From positions 124,001-188,000 of the forward strand of contig NZ_WNNK01000004.1 of NCBI RefSeq assembly GCF_009724245.1: a stretch of DNA of 64,000 nt. The letters are read 5' to 3'. The translations under genes were made by a program, and so were the position numbers. This DNA is from Pseudomonas spelaei. GTDB lineage: Bacteria; Pseudomonadota; Gammaproteobacteria; Pseudomonadales; Pseudomonadaceae. This document shows, one piece after another, positions 26,159 to 33,288 of the stretch (position 1 is the first letter of the stretch; every line of letters begins with the position of its first letter). Under the pieces are notes generated by a model, which worked only from the letters and a program-made list of their open reading frames with translations, did not search any database and was not told the DNA's origin.

Positions 26159-27982
26159 ATGAGCAAGCCCCCTGTTTCTAAAAGAATCTTTGTCACCGAC
26201 ACCATCCTGCGCGACGCTCACCAATCGTTGCTGGCGACCCGCATGCGCACCGACGACATGCTGCCGATCTGCGACAAGCTCGACAAAGTCGGTTACTGGT
26301 CGCTGGAAGTCTGGGGCGGCGCGACCTTCGACGCCTGCGTACGGTTTTTGAAAGAAGACCCGTGGGAGCGCCTGCGCAAACTGCGTGCGGCATTGCCTGA
26401 CACACGCCTGCAAATGCTCCTGCGTGGCCAGAACCTGCTGGGCTACCGCCACTACAGCGATGACGTGGTCAAAGCGTTCGTTGCCAAGGCGGCGGTCAAC
26501 GGTATCGACGTGTTCCGCATCTTTGATGCCATGAACGACGTGCGTAACCTGCGCGTGGCCATCGAAGCGGTGAAAGCTGCCGGTAAGCACGCCCAGGGCA
26601 CCATCGCCTACACCACCAGCCCGGTGCACACCATTGAGGCCTTTGTGGCCCAGGCCAAGCAAATGGAAGCCATGGGTTGCGACTCGGTGGCGATCAAGGA
26701 CATGGCCGGTCTGCTGACCCCGTACGCCACCGGCGAACTGGTCAAGGCACTGAAAGCCGAGCAGGCCCTGCCGGTGTTCATCCATTCGCACGATACAGCT
26801 GGTTTGGCCGCGATGTGCCAACTCAAGGCCATCGAAAACGGCGCCGATCATATCGACACTGCTATCTCCAGCTTCGCCTGGGGCACCAGCCACCCGGGCA
26901 CTGAATCGATGGTCGCAGCGCTTAAAGGCAGCGAATTCGACACCGGTCTGAACCTGGAGCTGCTGCAGGAAATCGGCCTGTACTTCTACGCCGTGCGCAA
27001 GAAGTACCACCAGTTTGAAAGCGAATTCACCGCCGTCGACACCCGTGTGCAAGTCAACCAGGTACCGGGCGGGATGATTTCCAACCTGGCCAACCAGTTG
27101 AAAGAGCAGGGTGCGCTGAACCGCATGAGCGAAGTGCTGGCCGAGATCCCACGGGTGCGTGAAGACCTTGGCTTCCCGCCACTGGTGACGCCGACTTCGC
27201 AGATCGTTGGTACTCAGGCGTTCTTCAACGTGTTGGCTGGTGAGCGCTACAAGACCATCACCAACGAAGTGAAGCTCTACCTGCAAGGCGGCTACGGCAA
27301 GGCTCCGGGCGTGGTGAATGAAAAACTGCGGCGTCAGGCCATCGGTAGCGAAGAGGTGATCGACGTCCGTCCGGCCGACTTGCTCAAGCCGGAAATGACC
27401 AAGCTGCGTGGCGAAATTGGCGCATTGGCAAAGTCCGAAGAAGACGTGCTCACCTACGCGATGTTCCCGGACATCGGGCGCAAATTCCTTGAAGAGCGCG
27501 ACGCCGGCACCCTGACGCCGGAAGTACTGTTGCCGATCCCGGAAGCCGGCGGTGTAGCCCGTGCCGGTGGCGAAGGTGTGCCGACCGAATTTGTCATTGA
27601 CGTACACGGCGAAAGCTACCGCGTCGACATCACGGGTGTGGGCGTCAAGGCTGAAGGCAAGCGTCACTTCTACCTGTCCATCGACGGCATGCCGGAAGAA
27701 GTGGTGTTCGAACCGCTCAACGAGTTTGTCAGCAGTGGCGGCAGCAAGCGCAAGCACGCCAGCGAGCCGGGCCATGTCAGCACCGCGATGCCGGGCAATA
27801 TCGTCGACGTGCTGGTCAAGGAAGGCGACGTGGTGAAAGCCGGCCAGGCTGTGCTGATCACTGAAGCCATGAAGATGGAGACTGAAGTCCAGGCCGCTAT
27901 CGCTGGCAAGGTTACTGCCGTTCATGTGGCCAAGGGCGACCGGGTCAACCCTGGCGAAATCCTGATCGAAATCGAAGGCTGA
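26159..27982 (+). CDS. pycB: Pyruvate carboxylase subunit B (carboxyltransferase plus biotin carrier)
   Basis: A 607-aa protein of the OadA/PycB family that transfers CO2 from biotin to pyruvate to give oxaloacetate (anaplerosis). The N-terminal HMGL-like carboxyltransferase domain has V-T-D-T-I-L-R-D-A-H-Q-S, G-G-A-T-F-D and the metal motif I-H-S-H-D-T. The PYC_OADA domain follows, and the C-terminal biotinyl domain carries E-A-M-K-M-E-T with the biotinylated Lys near residue 572. TGAGGA precedes the ATG. A strong terminator follows. Confidence 0.95.
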   Translation: MSKPPVSKRIFVTDTILRDAHQSLLATRMRTDDMLPICDKLDKVGYWSLEVWGGATFDACVRFLKEDPWERLRKLRAALPDTRLQMLLRGQNLLGYRHYSDDVVKAFVAKAAVNGIDVFRIFDAMNDVRNLRVAIEAVKAAGKHAQGTIAYTTSPVHTIEAFVAQAKQMEAMGCDSVAIKDMAGLLTPYATGELVKALKAEQALPVFIHSHDTAGLAAMCQLKAIENGADHIDTAISSFAWGTSHPGTESMVAALKGSEFDTGLNLELLQEIGLYFYAVRKKYHQFESEFTAVDTRVQVNQVPGGMISNLANQLKEQGALNRMSEVLAEIPRVREDLGFPPLVTPTSQIVGTQAFFNVLAGERYKTITNEVKLYLQGGYGKAPGVVNEKLRRQAIGSEEVIDVRPADLLKPEMTKLRGEIGALAKSEEDVLTYAMFPDIGRKFLEERDAGTLTPEVLLPIPEAGGVARAGGEGVPTEFVIDVHGESYRVDITGVGVKAEGKRHFYLSIDGMPEEVVFEPLNEFVSSGGSKRKHASEPGHVSTAMPGNIVDVLVKEGDVVKAGQAVLITEAMKMETEVQAAIAGKVTAVHVAKGDRVNPGEILIEIEG

Positions 27983-28012
27983 AATACAGCCTTCGAGACT
28001 ACCGTTTAATCC

Positions 28013-28040
28013 TCGGGGGGGCATGTGCCCCCTTTTTTTG
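28013..28040 (+). terminator. Intrinsic terminator of pycAB
   Basis: A G-run/C-run stem (GGGGGC-ATGT-GCCCCC) is followed by seven T. It lies about 30 nt after the pycB stop and ends shortly before the convergent autotransporter gene. Confidence 0.9.
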
Positions 28041-28057
28041 CCTGCCATTCAGCTGCG

Positions 28058-29374
28058 TCAGAAGGCCATGGCCCATTGACCCATGATGCCTTGGTTACGG
28101 CTATGGCTGCCAAATTCGCTGGTGTAGGCCAGTCCTACGGTCTGGTCGGCGGACAAGCCAAGGTCCAGGCCAGCTTGCAGGGCCAGGCTGTCGCGGTCCA
28201 GGGCAGTGCCTTCGATAGTGAAGTCGCTGTTGAAGCCCTTTTTGTCTGCCTGGGTGGAAGACTGCCGAACCTTGCTGTCGACGTTGCCGTACAAGTGTTT
28301 CCAGCGGGTGCTCAGATGTGGCTTCAGGCTCATTTGGTTATCCAGCCGGTAAAGGCTGGCCAGGTGGATACCGAAGGTGCTGCTGAGGTTTTGTTGGGTC
28401 TGCTCGCCGACGTTCAGGGCCGTCCGGCCACCTTTTTCCTTGAAACTGTCGCGGTGATAGCGTTGGTAGCCAATGCTGGCGAAAGGCTCGGCGCTGAAGT
28501 CACCTTTGCTCATTTGGTAACCCAGCTCGGCGAAGGCGTTTTGGCTTTGGGCGTTGTACTTGCCCTTGAGTTGCTCCCGATAGTCGAAGAACTCAATGTC
28601 GACGTTCCGTTTGTTCTGACCGTCATGGTTGCTGTAGATCGCCCCTAGGCGAAGCGCCAGGGGACCATCCTGGCGCACGGCGTAAGCGCCCAGGTGCCAG
28701 CTATCCAGTTCGGCGTGAAAGCGCTTGGCGTCAAAGTTGCTGGCAGATTTACCGCCCATTAATCCTGCTCGCCAATCATGGGTCACGGCCCAGTCGGCAC
28801 CGATCACCATGCCTTTGGTGTCTTGCTGCAAGCCGGCACTGCCATGCTGGCCGTCAAGGCGGCCACCGTTGTTCAGGCCCTGGACCCAGAGACGCCCGCC
28901 GGACTCGCCTGGGCTGTCGGGCAATTGGCGCATGGCAAGCAGCAATCCGCTGTTTATCTGCTCCATGCCTTTTTGGGTTGCAGTACCCAGGTTGGCATTC
29001 TGACTGGCTGCCAGTTGCTCAAGGACGGCACCGATCCGGCCCGGCCCCAGGCCTCCCAGGTACTGCCCGATATTCTCGAGTTCGTATCTATCCCAGTCGG
29101 TCAACTCGTCCGAATCCAGCAGGGCATCGACGGCAGAGTCCAATACGTGGGCCGCGCGCAGGCCGTTGCGGGAGGTCGCGTGGTCGGCGAAGTAGAAGTC
29201 GGTGGTAGGCTCGGGGAGCGCGGGGTGGTGTTGCTCCTTTGTGCCGTCAACGGGGTTTTGGGTAATCCACTCGCTGTCCGGCTCCATGTCTCCCCGTGCC
29301 TGGGCGTATTGAATGCTGGTAGCGCCCAGCGCAAGGGTAATGGCGAGTACGAGTCGCTGTGATGTGAAAGGCAT
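28058..29374 (-). CDS. Autotransporter-domain outer-membrane protein with minimal passenger
   Basis: A 438-aa protein with a signal peptide (MPFTSQRLVLAITLALG, cleavage after A-Q-A near residue 26). A short, mostly helical region (about 27-150) contains D-S-D-E-L-T-D-W-D-R-Y and a Gly-rich turn. A C-terminal beta-barrel begins near residue 160 with G-R-L-W-V-Q-G and ends Q-W-A-M-A-F, the terminal aromatic signal for the BAM complex. It lacks the large beta-helical passenger of typical type V autotransporters. The N-terminal part could be a plug, a small exported peptide or a remnant. Expressed alone. Confidence 0.85.
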   Translation of the reverse strand: MPFTSQRLVLAITLALGATSIQYAQARGDMEPDSEWITQNPVDGTKEQHHPALPEPTTDFYFADHATSRNGLRAAHVLDSAVDALLDSDELTDWDRYELENIGQYLGGLGPGRIGAVLEQLAASQNANLGTATQKGMEQINSGLLLAMRQLPDSPGESGGRLWVQGLNNGGRLDGQHGSAGLQQDTKGMVIGADWAVTHDWRAGLMGGKSASNFDAKRFHAELDSWHLGAYAVRQDGPLALRLGAIYSNHDGQNKRNVDIEFFDYREQLKGKYNAQSQNAFAELGYQMSKGDFSAEPFASIGYQRYHRDSFKEKGGRTALNVGEQTQQNLSSTFGIHLASLYRLDNQMSLKPHLSTRWKHLYGNVDSKVRQSSTQADKKGFNSDFTIEGTALDRDSLALQAGLDLGLSADQTVGLAYTSEFGSHSRNQGIMGQWAMAF

Positions 29375-29500
29375 GCTGTCCCAACCTCTAATGTATGAGG
29401 TCGGGGAATTTAGCGAGGCGTAGCGGCAATAACTGTCAGGGCTTTTACTCCTCGCTTGCGGGAGGTGTCTCTAGTCTGGCGCGATTAAAAACGCATCTGC

Positions 29501-29520
29501 CATTGCCTGATCAGGCAATG
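29501..29520. promoter_or_regulatory. Perfect 20-bp palindrome upstream of hipA
   Basis: CATTGCCTGATCAGGCAATG is fully self-complementary. It sits in the 360-nt intergenic region between the autotransporter start (29374) and hipA (29735), about 100 nt upstream of the first hipA operator-like repeat. There is no T-tract, so a dimeric regulator site is more likely than a terminator. Confidence 0.55.
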
Positions 29521-29596
29521 ATTACGATTGTTACTGCCGATTTCACCGCTGTAGCCGACATCGAGGGTAGCAGGGTGGTAAGGCAAAGAGAGGTGT

Positions 29597-29732
29597 GCAT
29601 TTTGTTGCGTCTATAGTGCTTCATTTTTCGCGGATACGCATTTTATTGCGCTTTTAGGTCTGCGCTGGTTGAATTTATGCACTATATTGCAAATGAATTA
29701 ACCTCTACTGCCTTGCAGGTGCATTAAATTGC
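29597..29732 (+). promoter_or_regulatory. Array of four regularly spaced operator-like repeats before hipA
   Basis: Four copies of GCA-N5-TTGC occur at 29597-29608, 29638-29649, 29679-29690 and 29721-29732, with start-to-start distances of 41, 41 and 42 bp, about four helical turns. The last copy ends 2 nt before the hipA ATG. The arrangement resembles the multiple HipB operators of E. coli hipBA, though the motif is different. Predicted sites for the HipB-like protein encoded downstream. Confidence 0.75.
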
Positions 29733-29734
29733 GG

Positions 29735-31075
29735 ATGGATACCTCTTTCAGGCTGACACTTCAGATTTTCGATAAGGGCCATTGGCAGGACGCGATGATC
29801 CTCGATTTTGCTGAGCCGCAAAATGGGTTTGCCAGCCCTTGCCGGTTTTCCTATGACTCTGGTTACCTGAACAGTCATTACGAGCGGTTTGAAACTATAT
29901 TTGCCAACGCGGTCAGCACCCAGGTGCCATTGAATTGGGAGCAGGAGACGCGGGGGCAAGCGCCGGCCTTTCTCTATGACATTGCGCCTGCGGGCGCTGC
30001 AAAGCGTTTCCTTATGGATCGCATTGGGCGGCAAAAACCGGATCATATTGGCGCTGATCTGTTTCTGCTGGCACGTAGCACGCAGGCGCCTATTGGCCAT
30101 ATGCGTATCAAGGAGTCTGTGCAGGCAGAAGAGGGGCGGCCAGCCATTGGATTTGCACGCAAGGATGTGGTTGAGCGCGACAACCGTTTTCTTGAGTACG
30201 CCTACGAAGAAGGTGCCGCGATTGGTGGTGCCACTGGCGCGGGTGGCGAGGCTCCGAAATTATTGTTAGCTCAAAACCATGAAGGGCTCCTGTACCCCGA
30301 CGCGGTATTGGGCGATGAGCAGGTCAGCCAGCACTGGTTTATCAAGTTTGCTCGCAATAAAGGTTTGCAGAGAGACCAAGACATTCTCAGAAGCGAATTC
30401 CACTACTACAAGGCGCTACAGGAACTAGGCATCGATACTGTCGTGGCCGAGGGATTGGTGTTGGAGGATGGCGAAGGGATAAAGCCCAGTTTATGGATGC
30501 ACCGTTTTGACCGTAATGTCAGCACCCAAGGGGTCGAGCGTTTTGCGGTCGAGTCAATTTACTCATTGGCAGGTAACACGGCACCCGGCAGTGCCATGTG
30601 GCACTTTGACGTGGTGCGTGCACTGGTCGACAAATGGAAACAGGCCAACCAGGGCTCCCAAGTGAGCGATTTGATTGCAGACTATCTGCGTCGTGACTTG
30701 CTGAACAAAATCTTGGGCAACTCAGACAATCATGGGCGTAATACGTCGATCATTCGAGGTGCCGACAGCCTACGCCTGGCGCCTATTTATGACCTGGCGC
30801 CTATGGTCATGGATGACGAGGGTATTACCCGCACGACGAAATGGCCGCGTTCTCTGGAGGTGGCAGGTGATATCGACTGGCGTGGCGTCTGTGATGTTCT
30901 TTCACCATTCATTGACCCTGAACAAGCTTTTGAGCGGCTTCGACAAGACGCCGAGCACTTGCGGGCACTGCCGGACGTTCTGGCTGAAAACGGATTGCCG
31001 GACGTTACTTTGAACCATCCAGGCATTAAGTTGCGCGGCCTTGATCAGCACTTGAATAGCTGGGGTTTGAAATGA
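29735..31075 (+). CDS. hipA: HipA-family serine/threonine kinase toxin
   Basis: A 446-aa HipA-like kinase. It has an N-terminal HipA_N-like domain (about 1-125), a P-loop-type segment G-G-E-A-P-K near residue 170, an R-F-D-R motif near 257, catalytic-loop N-S-D-N-H-G-R-N near 329-336 (Asp331 as base) and Y-D-L-A-P near 352 (metal Asp). Catalytic residues look complete. E. coli HipA phosphorylates glutamyl-tRNA synthetase; the target here is unknown. An in-frame TTG two codons earlier (29729) overlaps the fourth repeat. It precedes its HipB-like partner, the reverse of classical hipBA, with a 4-nt ATGA overlap. The segment looks less GC-rich than its neighbours, suggesting acquisition. Confidence 0.88.
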   Translation: MDTSFRLTLQIFDKGHWQDAMILDFAEPQNGFASPCRFSYDSGYLNSHYERFETIFANAVSTQVPLNWEQETRGQAPAFLYDIAPAGAAKRFLMDRIGRQKPDHIGADLFLLARSTQAPIGHMRIKESVQAEEGRPAIGFARKDVVERDNRFLEYAYEEGAAIGGATGAGGEAPKLLLAQNHEGLLYPDAVLGDEQVSQHWFIKFARNKGLQRDQDILRSEFHYYKALQELGIDTVVAEGLVLEDGEGIKPSLWMHRFDRNVSTQGVERFAVESIYSLAGNTAPGSAMWHFDVVRALVDKWKQANQGSQVSDLIADYLRRDLLNKILGNSDNHGRNTSIIRGADSLRLAPIYDLAPMVMDDEGITRTTKWPRSLEVAGDIDWRGVCDVLSPFIDPEQAFERLRQDAEHLRALPDVLAENGLPDVTLNHPGIKLRGLDQHLNSWGLK

Positions 31076-31365
31076 CACTTTCAGTCGACGACCGTGCTCA
31101 ATTGATAGAGAGCATCGAGCGAGAGTTTGCCCAAGGAACTTTGGAGATAGGAGAAGCGGTGCGTCGTTTGCGCGTGGAGGCCACCGGCTTGCATCAAAGC
31201 CAATTCGCCAAAATGTGCAAAATTTCAGTTCGTACGTTGGTGCATATCGAACACGGACAAGGGAATCCGACGTTGAAATCGTTGAATGCCGTATTCCGCC
31301 CATTTGGGCTGCAAATGGGAGTGATGAAGGTTCGGCGGATCTACCCGGAAATGGTGACGTTCTAA
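31072..31365 (+). CDS. hipB: HipB-like XRE antitoxin/repressor
   Basis: A 97-aa protein with a helix-turn-helix of the XRE/HipB type in the middle: H-Q-S-Q-F-A-K-M-C-K-I-S-V-R-T-L-V-H-I-E near residues 44-63, followed by G-N-P-T-L-K-S-L-N-A. The N-terminal helix (residues 5-35) is longer than in E. coli HipB. It probably neutralises HipA and binds the repeat array upstream of hipA. Translation is coupled to hipA by the ATGA overlap. Confidence 0.87.
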   Translation: MTLSVDDRAQLIESIEREFAQGTLEIGEAVRRLRVEATGLHQSQFAKMCKISVRTLVHIEHGQGNPTLKSLNAVFRPFGLQMGVMKVRRIYPEMVTF

Positions 31366-31394
31366 GAAAAATTGCCACCAGATCTGTTTAGGAT

Positions 31395-31421
31395 GATCGT
31401 TCCCATGCTGCGGGAACGATC
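31395..31421. repeat. GATCGTTCCC hairpin repeat
   Basis: GATCGTTCCC-ATGCTGC-GGGAACGATC forms a perfect 10-bp stem between the convergent hipB and GNAT genes. The 'GATCGTTCCC' arm resembles a dispersed Pseudomonas repeat. It has no T-run but could limit read-through in both directions. Confidence 0.6.
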
Positions 31422-31427
31422 AATGAC

Positions 31428-32096
31428 TCAGGCCCGGCACTCCAACAGCGTCTTCATCTGCCTGCCACCCGCCTGATTTTCATCCGACAACCACACCTCA
31501 AACCCCGCCCCAATCGCCGGCCATTCCGAATCCAGAATTGAAAACCACGCCGTGTCCCGGTTCTGCCCCTTGACTACCATGTGCTGGCGGAACACCCCTT
31601 CAAAACTGAAGCCCAGGCGCTCGGCTGCATACTTGGAGCGGGCGTTGCCGTTGTTGCACTTCCATTCCAGGCGGCGGTAGCCCTGTTCAAATGAATGCTT
31701 GGCCAGCAAGTACACGGCCTCGGTGCTTTTCGGCGAGCGTTGCATGGGTGCGCCGAAGGTGACGTGACCGATTTCGATACGGCCCTGGGCCGGGACGATG
31801 GACATCAGACTGAGGATGCCCTGCACCTCGCCGCTGGCGCGGTCAATGACGCTGAAGAAGTACGGGTCGCTGTTGGCCGCGTGGTTGAGCAGCCAGGCAT
31901 CGAAGGCGCTGCGCTCGAAGGGGCCGTAGGGCAAATAGTCCCACAACTTGGGGTCGGCGCCCGGGCCTGCGAGGGCTTGCCACAACCCATCGCCGTGGCG
32001 GGCCGGGTCGAGGTTCTCCAGGCGGATAAAGCGGCCTTCGATCAGTTTGACCGTCGGCGCCGGAACGCCTTTCCAGTCTGCCAGTGATGTCGACAT
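31428..32096 (-). CDS. GNAT-family N-acetyltransferase (RimJ/RimL-like)
   Basis: A 222-aa GNAT protein of the Acetyltransf_3 type: R-F-I-R-L-E-N-L opening strand, G-I-L-S-L-M-S-I-V-P-A-Q-G-R-I-E-I-G-H-V substrate strand, and the acetyl-CoA region Q-R-S-P-K-S-T-E-A followed by Y-A-A-E-R-L-G-F-S-F-E-G. The closest known activity class acetylates N-terminal residues or small substrates; the substrate is unknown. The start was taken at M-S-T-S-L-A-D-W. It is the third gene of the operon with the PaiB-like and second GNAT genes, 10 nt downstream of the latter. Confidence 0.85.
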   Translation of the reverse strand: MSTSLADWKGVPAPTVKLIEGRFIRLENLDPARHGDGLWQALAGPGADPKLWDYLPYGPFERSAFDAWLLNHAANSDPYFFSVIDRASGEVQGILSLMSIVPAQGRIEIGHVTFGAPMQRSPKSTEAVYLLAKHSFEQGYRRLEWKCNNGNARSKYAAERLGFSFEGVFRQHMVVKGQNRDTAWFSILDSEWPAIGAGFEVWLSDENQAGGRQMKTLLECRA

Positions 32097-32106
32097 GCGG
32101 TGCTCC

Positions 32107-32553
32107 TTAAAGGCCTTTGCGAAACTGGATGAAACCAGGGCGTTCGGCGATGCGTTCATAGAGTTGAATAGCGGTGGCGTTGGTCTCGTGGGTCAGCCAA
32201 TGGACCTTGCAGCAGCCATCCACCTTGGCGGTGGTGTAGACGAATTCGATCAGTTTACGACCCACACCGGTACCCCGTTGAGCGGGGTCCACCAGCAAGT
32301 CCTGCAGGTAGCAGGAGTTCTCGATGCTCCAATTGGAGCGATGGTAGATGAAGTTGACCATGCCCACGGCCTTGCCGTCCTGCCAGGCGAGGGCCGAATG
32401 AGTCGGCTCGCTGGGGTCGATCAGACGTTGCCAGGTGCTGGCGCTGACCGCGTCTGGCAGTTCGGTGTTGTAGAAGCGCAGATACGCTTGCCACAGGGGC
32501 AACCAAGCGGCGTGGTCGGCGGCTTCTACCTGGCGGATTTCGATCTGGCTCAT
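32107..32553 (-). CDS. GNAT-family N-acetyltransferase
   Basis: A 148-aa Acetyltransf_1 protein: I-E-I-R-Q-V-E-A-A-D start, L-Q-D-L-L-V-D-P-A-Q-R-G-T-G-V-G-R-K-L acetyl-CoA binding loop near residues 85-103, and N-A-T-A-I-Q-L-Y-E-R-I-A near the C-terminus. The start ATG overlaps the stop of the PaiB-like gene (ATGA), so it is translationally coupled. Substrate unknown; the pairing with a PaiB-like protein recalls the Bacillus paiA-paiB pair, in which PaiA is a polyamine acetyltransferase. Confidence 0.87.
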   Translation of the reverse strand: MSQIEIRQVEAADHAAWLPLWQAYLRFYNTELPDAVSASTWQRLIDPSEPTHSALAWQDGKAVGMVNFIYHRSNWSIENSCYLQDLLVDPAQRGTGVGRKLIEFVYTTAKVDGCCKVHWLTHETNATAIQLYERIAERPGFIQFRKGL

Positions 32554-33185
32554 GTTGGTTCCTTGGGGATGAATCGGGCGAGGGTCTGGTCGCGCAGGTC
32601 CGAACTTGCGGCCAGCCCTTCGCGCACGCCGGCGATGTCTGCTGCGCTGCGGTTCTGGCTGAGCTTGCGTTTGCCTTCCAGGCGCTGGATCGGCAGGGCG
32701 AAGCCGACGATGGCCTTGAGCATGCCGTCGATGTAGTCCGTCGGTGCATCGCTGACTTTCCACGGCTGGTCCCGGGCGGATTCGTGGCGATCGGTCAGGG
32801 CGCTGACCAGCGTGAGGAGGCGTTCGGCGTCGGTGAACACCTCGGCCTGGCCGTAGGCATGGACCGCGAGGTAATTCCAGGTAGGCACCACTTTGCCGTG
32901 TTCCACCTTGGCGGGGTAAAACGATGGGCTGATGTACGCCTCTGCACCGGCAAAAATCACCAGGGCCTCGCTGCCGTTTTGCAGGTCTTGCCACTGGCGA
33001 TTGGCCTTGGCCAAATGCCCGTAGAGGGTGCCATTGGGACCTTCATCGGGGTTGAGCAGCAGCGGCAGGTGGCTGGCTTGCAGGCCTTGCTCGCCGAAGG
33101 TCACCACCTGCGCCAGGCGCGTGTGCTGGATCAGTTGCTGCAGTTCAGGCAAATCATCGAGGGCAAAGGCGCGCGGTGTGTACAT
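32550..33185 (-). CDS. PaiB-like FMN-binding protein
   Basis: A 211-aa protein of the FMN-binding negative transcriptional regulator (PaiB) family. It starts M-Y-T-P-R-A-F, and has H-L-P-L-L-L-N-P near residue 39, Y-G-H-L-A-K-A-N near 55, a Y-I-S-P-S-F-Y-P-A-K segment near 83 with V-P-T-W-N-Y near 99, and a Q-R-L-E-G-K-R-K-L-S-Q-N-R motif near 165. A split-barrel flavin-binding fold is expected. It is first in a three-gene operon with two acetyltransferases and diverges from a MocR regulator. Confidence 0.88.
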   Translation of the reverse strand: MYTPRAFALDDLPELQQLIQHTRLAQVVTFGEQGLQASHLPLLLNPDEGPNGTLYGHLAKANRQWQDLQNGSEALVIFAGAEAYISPSFYPAKVEHGKVVPTWNYLAVHAYGQAEVFTDAERLLTLVSALTDRHESARDQPWKVSDAPTDYIDGMLKAIVGFALPIQRLEGKRKLSQNRSAADIAGVREGLAASSDLRDQTLARFIPKEPT

Positions 33186-33251
33186 GAATATTTTCCTTGG
33201 CGAATGCTTGCATCCTAGGCAGGCTAATGGTTCGTTGTAAGAGCCATCTTT

Positions 33252-33270
33252 GGTCCATTTCATAGGTCCA
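33252..33270. promoter_or_regulatory. GGTCCA direct repeat, MocR operator candidate
   Basis: GGTCCA at 33252-33257 and again at 33265-33270, 13 bp apart in the same orientation, lie in the 103-nt gap between the PaiB-like gene and the mocR gene. MocR regulators such as GabR and PdxR bind direct repeats, so this is a reasonable site for control of both transcripts. Confidence 0.6.
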
Positions 33271-33288
33271 ATTTACAGAGCGCCTGCC

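Noticed and set aside
29375..31421. Genomic island boundaries around hipA-hipB
   Set aside because: No integrase, tRNA or direct terminal repeats were found; lower GC alone is not enough to define an island.
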